DNA of 64,000 nucleotides from an uncultured Campylobacter sp. (lineage in GTDB: Bacteria; Campylobacterota; Campylobacteria; Campylobacterales; Campylobacteraceae), in assembly GCF_963526985.1 (NCBI RefSeq), contig NZ_CAURPW010000007.1, positions 1 to 64,000 on the forward strand, read 5' to 3'. A program made the position numbers and the translations under genes. Position 1 is the first letter of the stretch, and each line of letters opens with the position of its first letter. Below, one piece after another: positions 50,798-59,058 of the stretch. The notes under the pieces are model-generated. The model was given only the letters and a program-made list of their open reading frames with translations. It searched no databases and was not told the DNA's origin.

Positions 50798-51025
50798 AAG
50801 TGAGCTTTAAGCGTAAATTCGGCGCAAAAGACGCTAAATTTAAGAGCTAAAATATCGCGCCTGCTTGCTTTAACGCGGGTTTTAGACCTTTGTCGCCGCG
50901 TTTAATTTAAACCAAGCGTCAAATTTAGCTTTCTTAAGCGCAGGTTTAGATGAGCCGTAGCGACGCTTAACCTCGCCATTTTGCGAGATTTGCGTCGCCT
51001 AGCCTATCTTAATCAAAAGAACGAA

Positions 51026-51331
51026 TTATTTTAGCAATCCGCTTGATTTTAGCATATTCGTAATCTCCTTAACCTCGGCCGTGCCCTTATGGCAAGCGAC
51101 TTCTTGCTCCTCCTTGCTTAGCTTTTTTATGCTAGCGTAGTCGGCCTCAAACTCTTTTTTCGTCGCCTCCGCGCTAAATTCCTTATTGCCCTGAGCTTTG
51201 GCTTGTTTTTCCATCGCGTCGATGAACTCGTAAGAAACCTTTTCGTACTCTTTGCAAGCAGCAGGAGTTTCCTCGGCCGCCAAATGACCGGCAAATACGC
51301 AAAGCGCGACTAAAAATAACGATTTTTTCAT
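51026..51331 (-). CDS. small periplasmic protein (DUF5339-like)
   Basis: A 101-residue protein with a signal peptide (MKKSLFLVALCVFAGHLAA) and a short helical mature region containing two cysteines (PAACKEYEK and VACHKGT) that may form a disulfide. The pattern fits the DUF5339 group seen in Pasteurellaceae and Campylobacter, with no known function. AAAGGAAAGAC precedes the start. It is monocistronic as far as can be seen. Confidence 0.78.
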   Translation of the reverse strand: MKKSLFLVALCVFAGHLAAEETPAACKEYEKVSYEFIDAMEKQAKAQGNKEFSAEATKKEFEADYASIKKLSKEEQEVACHKGTAEVKEITNMLKSSGLLK

Positions 51332-51375
51332 GTCTTTCCTTTTTTAAAGATGCAGCGTATGGTAGCGAAATTTAG

Positions 51376-52098
51376 CTAAATTTTGCCTCGCAGCGAGATC
51401 ATTTCGCTAAAAGTTATCTCGCGGGCGTAAAATTTAACTCCGAGCGAGGCGAGTTTGTCCTGCAGCGCTAGCGCCGACTCCTCTATACCGCTAAAGAGGC
51501 AAAGCGGCAAATTTTGCGCCCTCTCTTTAGTCGCCGCAAAGCTCTCGTCTTCAAAAAATTTCTTTAAAAATACGAGCATTTTTACCTTATCGGCACCCAA
51601 GTCCTCGATGAAAACGCTGAAATATTTATATCCCGGCTCCTCGCGCGCTTCATCTTCCTGCGCGTAGTCGTCCGCCAGCTCGCGGTAAAATTCATTGTTT
51701 AAATCGGCAATCGGCGCGATCGCTTCAAGCGAGCAAGGCCTCTCAAGCGCGGCGAGGGCGGTTAAAATTTCTTCAAATTTAACGATGTCGTCCGCGACTT
51801 TAATCGGCTCCCAAAAGCCCGCGCCGTGATAGGCAAAATACACGGGCGAGGCGTCCCCAAGAGCAAAATCCACGAAAAACGGATCGTCCATGCCGTTACG
51901 CGCGATGACCCGCCAGCTCTTGCGCCACTGTCCTGGCGCGTCGTCCGCTAGCTCCTCGCCCGTTTTGCGATCGGCAAGTCTATATCCCTCCTGAAAGCTC
52001 TCAAACTCGCTCTCCTCGGGATAGAAAAACGGTAGCAAAATGCACTCTGAAACGATACGCTTGCGGATAAAATTTCGGATTAAATCGGGGATTTGCAC
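51376..52098 (-). CDS. SMI1/KNR4-like (SUKH) domain protein
   Basis: A 240-residue soluble protein. The N-terminal half has the SUKH pattern: ILLPFFYPEESEFESFQEGY, then DDPFFVDFALGDASPVYFAYHG and WEPIKVADDIVKFEEIL. The C-terminal half (KVKMLVFLKKFFEDE to the end) is not recognised. SUKH proteins often neutralise contact-dependent toxins, yet no toxin is near. It lies upstream of the DUF5339-like gene on the same strand, 45 bases away. Confidence 0.75.
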   Translation of the reverse strand: MQIPDLIRNFIRKRIVSECILLPFFYPEESEFESFQEGYRLADRKTGEELADDAPGQWRKSWRVIARNGMDDPFFVDFALGDASPVYFAYHGAGFWEPIKVADDIVKFEEILTALAALERPCSLEAIAPIADLNNEFYRELADDYAQEDEAREEPGYKYFSVFIEDLGADKVKMLVFLKKFFEDESFAATKERAQNLPLCLFSGIEESALALQDKLASLGVKFYAREITFSEMISLRGKI

Positions 52099-52227
52099 GG
52101 CGCGGCCTTTGGGTTAAATTTGAGCGAATTTTAGCGAAATTTTAAAAACTCCGCTATGCTTGCTTTACAAAATGCAGCGCGATTTGACGGATTACAAAAT
52201 TTGAACGCAAAAAGATGGGCGGAAGTA

Positions 52228-52330
52228 TTTTAAGATGTATTTGAATGTTGCGACGAAAATTTCGTCCCAAGACTAGGCAATTAGCCTGTCGCAGGGCGAA
52301 ATTTTCTAGCTCATTCAAAGACGCTTAAAA
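52228..52330 (-). repeat. structured stem-loop element, copy B (3' of torA-like gene)
   Basis: The core at 52257-52304 matches the core of copy A, with the inner stem AGGC-AATTA-GCCT kept and the five-base loop changed. Its outer arms TTTGAATG (52240-52247) and CATTCAAA (52312-52319), then TTTTAAG (52228-52234) and CTTAAAA (52324-52330), pair with each other but do not match copy A's arms. The core ends 35 bases after the stop of the reductase gene, the same distance as copy A from hemB. Confidence 0.75.
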
Positions 52331-52339
52331 GACGACGCG

Positions 52340-54781
52340 TTAAATGCTTTGTAGGATTTTTGGTTTTGAAAACGCCGTTATCGGCCTAATCTCTCCTTTA
52401 AATTTCTCGACCTGCGCTAGCGCGGTGTGAGCCGAGTTGCTTTGCGCTAGGCTTGAAGTGCCTTTGTCGCGTGTTAGGACGTTTACGCAGCCGTGCTGGC
52501 ATAGGCTCTTTTCGCCCCAATTTTCCGGGTCGTACCACGCGCCCTCGCAGATAGCTATGACGCTTTGCGGCACGACGTCGGTTACTAAAACGCCCGTTAA
52601 AATTTCGCCTCTATCGTTAAATACGCGCGCTATATCGCCCGTAGCTAGACCGCGTTCTTTGGCGTCTTTCGGGTTGATTAGCATCGGTTCGCGTCCGCTG
52701 ACTTCGGCGAAATTTCTGATAATAGAGTTGTTTAACTGGCTGTGCAGGCGGTAGCGAGAGTGCGGGCTGACGATATGCAGCGGATGCTTCTTGCTCGCGT
52801 TGCCTAGCCATTCAAAAGGCTCGATCCACGCAGGGTGCGCAGGGCAGTCGGCGTAGTTCATCTTCGCTATCGTCGGCGAGTATAGCTCGATTTTACCCGA
52901 CGGAGTTCCTAGACGGTTTTTAGCGGGGTTTTCGCGGAAGGCGGCTAGGCGAGTGTAGAGCGCGTTGCTCTCGTCGTCTTTTTCAAATCTCACGAATCCT
53001 TTTTCGTAAAATTCCTCAAAGCTAGGCATGCTTAAATTTAGCCCCTTGGCCTGCTCGGCCGCGTCGGCGTAAAATTCCTTCATCCAGCCGAGCTCGTCCT
53101 TGCCCTCGCTAAACGCCTCGCCGTAGCCCCAGCGTTTGCAAATTTGCTCGCAGATCCAAAAGTCGCTCTTGCTCTCGCCCATCGGCGCGATGACGGGTTT
53201 ATAGGCTACGATATATTCGCCGCTGTCGCCGGTTTGGTTTATATCGTTACGCTCCACTTCGATAGCCACGGGTAGTACGATGTCGCTAAATTTCGCCGTG
53301 CTGGTCCAATAAGGCTCGGCGGTGATGACGGTTTCGAATTTTCTCCACTGCTTGACGGCGTTGTTTACGTCTTGATGGCGCGTAAACATCGAGCCTGAGG
53401 CCATATACGCCACTCTCATGCGAGGTAGTTTAATCTTGGTGCCGTCGTAGTCGATCTCTTTGCCGGGATACTCTAAGGCCTCGATGCTACGAGAGGACGG
53501 AATGGTGACGTTTTTAGCGTCTTTCCAAGGGGCCTTGCCTAAATTTTCGTATTTTTCGCTAATGCGCGTGCTGATGCCTTTTAGCGTCGGTGAAATTTTA
53601 TTCGTCATACCGCCCGAGTCGTATCCTAGGCTAAACTCAAAGCCAAGGCCTTCTTTACCGATATAGCCTAGCATCGCGTTAAGAGCTATAAGCGCCCAGA
53701 AAGGCTGCTCGCCGTGGTCGGCTCTTTGAAGCGCGCGGCCTATAAGCACGGTCGTAGGCTCTTTTGCCAAAGCCTCGGCGAAGCTTTTTATCTTATCCGC
53801 CGCTACGCCGCAAATTTTGCTCGCCCACTCCGCGTCTTTTACGACTTTGTCGGTCTCGCCCATAAAGTAGTCTTTAAATTTATTAAATCCGACGGTGTAT
53901 TTTTTGATAAATTCCTCGTCGTAGAGCTTGTTCGTAAACAGATGGTGGCACATGCCGATAATTAACGCCGCGTCGGTATTAGGGCGTACGATGATATTCT
54001 CGGAGCCGAAGTAGCGCGCCGTATCGTTTACCATCGCGTTTACGCTATATGTTTTAATGCCCGATTTTTTAAGCTCTTTTATACCTACGTAGCCCTCGTG
54101 AGTAGGAGGCACGGATGAAATTTGATTTGTTACGATAGGATCGGTCGCCCAAAATACGACGTTTTTAGCGTTTTTAACTATCGCCGCCCACTTAGTCGGC
54201 GTATCGTAAACCGCGCTTGAGCCTAGCACGTGAGGCATGATAACCAGACCCGCCCCCGTCGAATAATCGCCGCTTTCCTCCACGTAGCCGCCTAAAATTT
54301 TAAGCATCCTGTGAGCGACCGTACGCCCCCAGCTGACCTTGCCGCTGCCGCCCCACCAGTAGCACTCACCGTAGATCGCTTCGCTGCCGTATTTCTCGTG
54401 GGCTTCTTTTAACGCCTTGGCGGCAAGATCAAGCGCGACATCCCAACTAACGCGCACGAATTCCTCTTTGCCTCGCAGTTCGGATTTAGCCGCGCCCTTG
54501 GCTTTTAGATAGCTTTTGCGCACCATCGGATACAGCACGCGAGCCTCGTTTTGCACGGAATCAGGCAGGCTGTAATTCATCGTATTAGGAAATTTATCGC
54601 CCTCGAAATCGCTAACGGAAACTATCTGATTTGAGTTGGTATTTGCCCAAAAAAGCCCGAATCTGTTCGCGCCGAATACCTTTTTGTTATCGAAAATCGT
54701 CTGCGTAACGCCTTCTATCCTGCTAGCCTGCGCAGCCGTAGCCGCCAATGCCGAAAATTTGATGAAATCTCGTCTTTTCAT
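52340..54781 (-). CDS. torA: molybdopterin S/N-oxide reductase (TorA/BisC type)
   Basis: The ATG at 54781 gives an 813-residue precursor with a twin-arginine signal (MKRRDFIKFSALAATAA). The segments ECYWWGGSGKVSWGR and GDYSTGAGLVIMPHVLGS are those of TMAO/DMSO/biotin-sulfoxide reductases, with the Mo ligand probably the serine in DYSTG. The C-terminal MGD domain has HPLHIVSPHSRYRLHSQLNN. It corresponds to Cj0264c, which with its cytochrome reduces TMAO and DMSO in the periplasm. The upstream partner cytochrome gene lies across 326 bases. Confidence 0.92.
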   Translation of the reverse strand: MKRRDFIKFSALAATAAQASRIEGVTQTIFDNKKVFGANRFGLFWANTNSNQIVSVSDFEGDKFPNTMNYSLPDSVQNEARVLYPMVRKSYLKAKGAAKSELRGKEEFVRVSWDVALDLAAKALKEAHEKYGSEAIYGECYWWGGSGKVSWGRTVAHRMLKILGGYVEESGDYSTGAGLVIMPHVLGSSAVYDTPTKWAAIVKNAKNVVFWATDPIVTNQISSVPPTHEGYVGIKELKKSGIKTYSVNAMVNDTARYFGSENIIVRPNTDAALIIGMCHHLFTNKLYDEEFIKKYTVGFNKFKDYFMGETDKVVKDAEWASKICGVAADKIKSFAEALAKEPTTVLIGRALQRADHGEQPFWALIALNAMLGYIGKEGLGFEFSLGYDSGGMTNKISPTLKGISTRISEKYENLGKAPWKDAKNVTIPSSRSIEALEYPGKEIDYDGTKIKLPRMRVAYMASGSMFTRHQDVNNAVKQWRKFETVITAEPYWTSTAKFSDIVLPVAIEVERNDINQTGDSGEYIVAYKPVIAPMGESKSDFWICEQICKRWGYGEAFSEGKDELGWMKEFYADAAEQAKGLNLSMPSFEEFYEKGFVRFEKDDESNALYTRLAAFRENPAKNRLGTPSGKIELYSPTIAKMNYADCPAHPAWIEPFEWLGNASKKHPLHIVSPHSRYRLHSQLNNSIIRNFAEVSGREPMLINPKDAKERGLATGDIARVFNDRGEILTGVLVTDVVPQSVIAICEGAWYDPENWGEKSLCQHGCVNVLTRDKGTSSLAQSNSAHTALAQVEKFKGEIRPITAFSKPKILQSI

Positions 54782-55107
54782 CGGTTTCTCCCTTATTTTA
54801 ATTCTCGCAGGAGCAAGCCCCCGCGCCTTGCGCTTGCAGTCGCGAAGTCGCAGACCCAAGCAAAGCCAAATCGCCGATATTTGCGGCACCGGCGCGATTT
54901 GGCGACTCGTTTTCCGTTATTTACTTTTAAAACTATATTTTATTAGCGGCGCTCGCTTTTTGCAACGCGGCTCTTTAGCGAGCAAGACGCCGCAAATTAA
55001 ATTTGCCGCCGCAAAACATAAAATCCAAATTTAAAGAACAAGCGTCGCTAAATTTTACGCTTCAAGCGACGAGCAAATTTGATCTGGGCGCTAGGCGCGC
55101 CAAAGCC
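54782..55107 (-). other. 326-base gap between torC-like and torA-like genes, with hairpin
   Basis: No gene is visible. A strong hairpin at 54866-54902 pairs CCAAATCG with CGATTTGG and CCG with CGG. A second, GCTCGCT with AGCGAGC, lies near 54955-54985. Such a long structured gap is unusual inside a two-gene operon and could set the ratio of cytochrome to reductase mRNA. Confidence 0.6.
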
Positions 55108-55683
55108 CTATTCTACGGTTTTTGCGTTATGCTGTAGGTATTTAACGATCAAATTTAGCTCCGTCTCCTCTAGCGAGACGTAGTTCGTATCGATCATCGA
55201 CTGTAAATTTGCCGGCCACTGAGCCGCCGTAAAGCTGTTTGGCTCATGCAAGCGGTGGCACGCCGAGCAGGTCTCCTCGTACTTTTGCTGAGCTTGTTTA
55301 TATAGCGCGTTTGCGTCGCTACCTAGCGCGTCTGCGGCGACTTCGTACGTGCCCTCGACCTCATACCAAAGCTCGCCGTAGTCGTCCTCGACCTCTTTTA
55401 TTTTCTTAAAATTCGCCTCGCTCTCGGCATCAAAAACCGTGAAAATCTCGGCATTTTTGACGCTTCGCTGTATCTGAGCCAGGTAGTTTGCCGAAACGGC
55501 GCCTTTTAGCTTTATTTTGGCCTTTGCGCCGTCTTTAGAAACAACCTCGACCGGCGTTAAAACCTCGATCTTGCCGACCTTTTTACCGCCTAGCGATATA
55601 TCGGTCGTCTTTGTTAAAACCTCGGCGTTTAAGCCTATCGCCGCCGCACAGGCCGCGATCAAAACGAATTTAAAACTTTTCAT
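55108..55683 (-). CDS. monoheme cytochrome c partner of the S/N-oxide reductase
   Basis: A 191-residue exported cytochrome with signal peptide MKSFKFVLIAACAAAIGLNA. The single heme motif is CSACHRLH at about residues 140-147; the preceding part is a beta domain with a KIEVLTPVEVVSKDGA segment. It matches Cj0265c, the electron donor of the C. jejuni TMAO/DMSO reductase. AAGGAAG precedes the ATG. Its 5' end and promoter are duplicated at 58669-59007. Confidence 0.92.
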   Translation of the reverse strand: MKSFKFVLIAACAAAIGLNAEVLTKTTDISLGGKKVGKIEVLTPVEVVSKDGAKAKIKLKGAVSANYLAQIQRSVKNAEIFTVFDAESEANFKKIKEVEDDYGELWYEVEGTYEVAADALGSDANALYKQAQQKYEETCSACHRLHEPNSFTAAQWPANLQSMIDTNYVSLEETELNLIVKYLQHNAKTVE

Positions 55684-55829
55684 CGCACTTCCTTAAGAAA
55701 AATTATTAATGTAATTTTATAAATTTGCGGCTTAAAATTACATCGCTATATTTTATTACGAAGCGGATTTTGTATATTAAAAATGATAAAATTTGAAGCA
55801 AGAAAGCGGCAAACCGGGCCAAATTTGAA
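55492..55829. repeat. duplicated segment, copy 1 (torC-like start and promoter)
   Basis: About 338 bases nearly identical to 58669-59007, same orientation, 3,177 bases apart. It covers the first 64 codons of the cytochrome, its ribosome site, the promoter palindrome and the start of the decayed CRP/FNR gene. Differences are scattered single bases and one A-run length change. Confidence 0.9.
55709..55743. promoter_or_regulatory. 11-base inverted repeat in the torC-like promoter
   Basis: ATGTAATTTTA (55709-55719) and TAAAATTACAT (55733-55743) are perfect arms with a 13-base spacer, 26 bases before the start codon of the cytochrome. An identical copy lies at 58886-58920. In C. jejuni the Cj0265c-Cj0264c pair is controlled by the RacRS system, but this site cannot be tied to any regulator from sequence alone. 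Confidence 0.65.
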
Positions 55830-56335
55830 ATTTGAGCAAATTTGCCGCGAGAGCTACGCACGCGGCGACGTGATCTACGCGCAGAAGTTTAAATTTTATC
55901 ATTCTGCTGCGCAGCAGAGCGAAGCTAAACTGCTACGAAAACGGCAAAGAATTTATCTTTAGCTTCGTAAAAAGCGGCGCCTACGTCTGCCTCGATAAAA
56001 ACACGAGCCTTGAAATTTTAAGCGACTGCGAGACGCTGCAGATCAATATCTCGGAGCTTTTCGAGCTGCTCGGAGATGAGTTTGCAAGCTCGATCATAAA
56101 CGCGCTCATTAAAAACCTCCACTCGCAGCGGATTTTAATAAAAGAGATCGTCTTTGCGAAAATCCAGACCTGGATTTTAAATTTTTTAAATCACATTGCA
56201 AACGCCGATAAGATCGTGGAGCTTCCCTTTAATATAATGACGCTGGCAAGCCTACTTGGTGCGCCTCGTCAAAACGTCTCCTCAGCGATTACAAAGCTCG
56301 TTAAATTAAAGGGCAATAGAATTAAAATTTTGTAG
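55783..56335 (+). pseudogene. decayed CRP/FNR-family regulator gene
   Basis: An ATG frame from 55783 reads into YARGDVIYAQKFKFYH, the nucleotide-fold start of CRP/FNR proteins, then hits a stop. The +1 frame is open from about 55919 to the TAG at 56335 and gives CYENGKEFIFSFVKSGAYVC and, near the end, IMTLASLLGAPRQNVSSAIT, a typical helix-turn-helix. The gene is short of the usual beta-barrel section around 55895-55925, where a TCTGCTGCGCAGCAGA palindrome sits. It is divergent from the torC-like gene, so it was probably its regulator. Confidence 0.82.
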
Positions 56336-56505
56336 TCTGAATCTGCGCGGCGGTCTAAATTTAAACGATGAGGGATATTTTGAGCCAAACCGACTCATAA
56401 AATAAAGGGCTAAACCAAAATGGAATTAGCCCTAAATTTAGGTTATTCGTTAAGCGATAGACGCGCAAAAGCTACGGTTTAAAAAATCGAGCCTCTGCTT
56501 GCAGG

Positions 56506-56892
56506 TCACAACGGATCGTCTCCAAAGCGGTTGCGTCCGTTAGTGCCTTGCTGTACGAAAAATACGATCAGTATGATCGAGCCTATTAGCGGGATAAGAT
56601 TTAATAGATAAAACCAGCCGCTTCTATCGGTATCATGCAGGCGCCTTACCGCTACGGCGATAGAAGGCAAAAGCATTGCCAACAAAAAGATTAAGTTAAT
56701 AAAACCGATCGTTTCGCCGGAACTAGTAACGGTATATGTGCCTAAAAAGCCGTCTAGTACCGACGTTACTATTCCCAAAAGTACCCCAAATAATGTGAAC
56801 CACCAATACTCTGAACGCGGCGCGCGCCCCTCAAAGTTACAATAGTTTTCTTTCAGACAAGTTCGCACCGACTCCATAAAAGTCATTCTCAA
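56506..56892 (-). CDS. DUF805 membrane protein
   Basis: A 128-residue inner-membrane protein of the DUF805 (YhaH-like) family. The signature is FEGRAPRSEYWWFTLFGVLLG and the later VRRLHDTDRSGWFYLLNLIP. Four membrane helices are seen and the end is RNRFGDDPL, also typical. Function is unknown. It is in the same direction as the TM2 gene upstream, 137 bases away. Confidence 0.9.
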   Translation of the reverse strand: MRMTFMESVRTCLKENYCNFEGRAPRSEYWWFTLFGVLLGIVTSVLDGFLGTYTVTSSGETIGFINLIFLLAMLLPSIAVAVRRLHDTDRSGWFYLLNLIPLIGSIILIVFFVQQGTNGRNRFGDDPL

Positions 56893-57029
56893 CTCCTCTT
56901 TAAAAAATATAGTAAATTATATAGCAACATGGCTTAAATTTATCTTTTATATTGATTAAATTTTAAAATTATGCCCCCCCGAATTTAGGCGAAATTTAAA
57001 GACAAGCTCCGCCGCAAAAGCAAGCCGCA

Positions 57030-58562
57030 TCAGTCCATAGGATCGTTATTCATCTGCCTTACGTGCATACCAAGATGCGCCAGATCGTAGTTGTTTCGTG
57101 AGGCGCGAAATTCCGTCGTGCCATAAACTGCGCCGATGCCGAATATCGCCGTGATCACCGAGCCAATATTGGATGCAAGTAGATAAAGCGAGGAATTTAG
57201 CACGCTTAAAGCGATATCTATGATGCTTAGCAGTGCAAATACGTAAAACGCTCGCAGATAGGTTTTTTCGCCCGAGCAGTCGGAAAGCTCCTTGCAAACC
57301 AAAAGCGCAAACGGCAAAAAAACGGCGGTACAAAAGGTAGCCAAAGCCGTTAGCAGCATAGAATTTTCGAAAAAAACGCGTCCTACAAGCACCAGAGCGT
57401 TTAAATACCAAAATACGCCAAATATCGTGAAGTTAAAAAGTAGCCTCTTTGAGCGCATGCTTCTGGAGGCGAAATACAATCCCACGGCAAAACAGATGGT
57501 AGCTATGAATGAGATATTGCCAACTTCCTCCGCCTTGACGGAATCAATATAATACGCCGCAACGTTTAATAAATTTAACCCAAGCGCGATGTAAAGCGGT
57601 ACTCTGGCATTTGATAGACTCTCCGCGCTCCTATCGTCCCGCTCATATACGAAATCCACTTCGCCCAAGCCTAGGCGCGCATTTTGCTCCCGAACCATCG
57701 AGCCGAGTTTAAAAAAATCGCTAATAAGCCAGATCAAAAATATCACATTCGGCAGGGAAAATACCATAAAAGGATTTTTTAGATTTGCAGCTACCTCCTG
57801 CACATCCGAGGCGGTAATATTGGAATCTGGGCGTAGCTGAGCCATAATCTCGATAAACAAATCGCTTTGTATCAGTAAAAACGCCCCCGCAAGCACTGCC
57901 CATATTATAAACCCCAACCCTCCTAAAAGCTGAAATACAGCAGAGACTATGCGTCCAAGATAGAAGCGGTGCGCTCCAAAAGCGCCCAAAACGACGTAAA
58001 ACGCATAGGCCTTATTTATATCGTAAGCCTTAGCCGCGATATTGGACGAGGCGGTGTATCCGCCCTCATAATCGCCGTTAAAATTTGAACCACCGCCGTT
58101 AAATTTTAAATTGCCGCCGCCGTTATTAAAATTTGAGCCATTGTCTGCGTTAAAATTTCCGCCGCCAACGCTTCCGCCAAAATTTGCGCTACCGCCTGAA
58201 GCATTAAAATTTACGCTGCCGCTAGCCGCGGTAAAATTTGAACTTCCGTTTGCGCCGCCCAGGCTGCTGCCGAAATTCGAGCCGCCCGAGTTACCAAAAG
58301 CGCCGGAATTTGCGCCCGAGAAGCCCGTTTGTGACGAGGCAGCTTCTGCTTGGTCTAAATTTGCGCCTAAAATTTCATCGTTATAATTTTCGCCGGTCGA
58401 GCTTTTTAAAATTTCATCGCCCGAGCTTTGCTGCGCGTCTTTTAGCTCCGAGCTTTCCTGTGCCACAGCTAGCGGCTTTTGGGAGTTTAAATTTACTGCC
58501 TTTTTTTTGATGTTCGCAAGGCAAGCGGGATTGGTTTCACCGCCCCAGATGTCGTTTCCCAT
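57030..58562 (-). CDS. TM2-domain membrane protein with Gly/Asn/Phe-rich region
   Basis: A 510-residue protein (start after AAGGAG). Residues 1-80 are charged, and residues 81-168 are low-complexity, made of SNF, VNF, ANF and GNF steps separated by Gly, Ser and Asn. A TM2 domain follows at about 180-215 (YVVLGAFGAHRFYLGRIVSA), then some eight further membrane helices. TM2 domains are found in diverse membrane proteins of unknown role. The Phe-rich steps are encoded by repeated AAATTT words. It lies between the DUF805 gene and the torC fragment. Confidence 0.8.
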   Translation of the reverse strand: MGNDIWGGETNPACLANIKKKAVNLNSQKPLAVAQESSELKDAQQSSGDEILKSSTGENYNDEILGANLDQAEAASSQTGFSGANSGAFGNSGGSNFGSSLGGANGSSNFTAASGSVNFNASGGSANFGGSVGGGNFNADNGSNFNNGGGNLKFNGGGSNFNGDYEGGYTASSNIAAKAYDINKAYAFYVVLGAFGAHRFYLGRIVSAVFQLLGGLGFIIWAVLAGAFLLIQSDLFIEIMAQLRPDSNITASDVQEVAANLKNPFMVFSLPNVIFLIWLISDFFKLGSMVREQNARLGLGEVDFVYERDDRSAESLSNARVPLYIALGLNLLNVAAYYIDSVKAEEVGNISFIATICFAVGLYFASRSMRSKRLLFNFTIFGVFWYLNALVLVGRVFFENSMLLTALATFCTAVFLPFALLVCKELSDCSGEKTYLRAFYVFALLSIIDIALSVLNSSLYLLASNIGSVITAIFGIGAVYGTTEFRASRNNYDLAHLGMHVRQMNNDPMD

Positions 58563-58614
58563 CTTAACTCCTTAATTTTTGGAGTAATTTTACCCGAAAT
58601 TTAAAGAATTTGCG

Positions 58615-58860
58615 TTACTCTACGGCAAATTTTAACGGAGGAAAAATGAATGAAGCAAAGTTTATGAACGAAACCGCGCCTTTTACCTTTATTTTGGCTT
58701 TTGCGCCATCTTTTGATACAACCTCAACCGGCGTTAAAACCTCGATCTTGCCGACTTTTTTACCGTCTAGCGATATGTCGGTCGTCTTTGTTAAAACCTC
58801 AGCGTTTAAACTTACCGCAGCCGCACAGGCCGCGATCAAAGCAAATTTAAAACTTTTCAT
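58615..58860 (-). pseudogene. truncated duplicate of the torC-like cytochrome gene
   Basis: The first 64 codons copy the cytochrome gene at 55683 with few changes, keeping the signal peptide and KIEVLTPVEVVSKDGA. Then homology stops and an unrelated 17-residue tail (SFINFASFIFPPLKFAVE) leads to a stop. The heme-binding part is absent. Because ribosome site and promoter palindrome are also copied, an 81-residue exported peptide could still be made. Confidence 0.82.
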
Positions 58861-59007
58861 CGCACTTCCTTAAGAAAAATTATTAATGTAATTTTATAAA
58901 TTTGCGGCTTAAAATTACATCGCTATATTTTATTACGAAGCGGATTTTGTATATTAAAAATGGTAAAAATTTGAAGCAAAAGTGCGGCAAACTGGGCTAA
59001 ATTTGAG
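58669..59007. repeat. duplicated segment, copy 2
   Basis: Partner of 55492-55829. It includes the palindrome ATGTAATTTTA/TAAAATTACAT at 58886-58920. Beyond 59007 the copy ends and luxS lies downstream on the minus strand, so the duplicated promoter faces away from luxS. Confidence 0.9.
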
Positions 59008-59058
59008 ATCTGCCGCGATAGCAAAGCCGCGCAAAAGGCGGCTAAATTTAAAGAGCGA

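Noticed and set aside
58610..58873. 87-codon plus-strand frame opposite the cytochrome fragment
   Set aside because: Antisense shadow of the duplicated signal-peptide region; the minus-strand copy has the matching protein homology.
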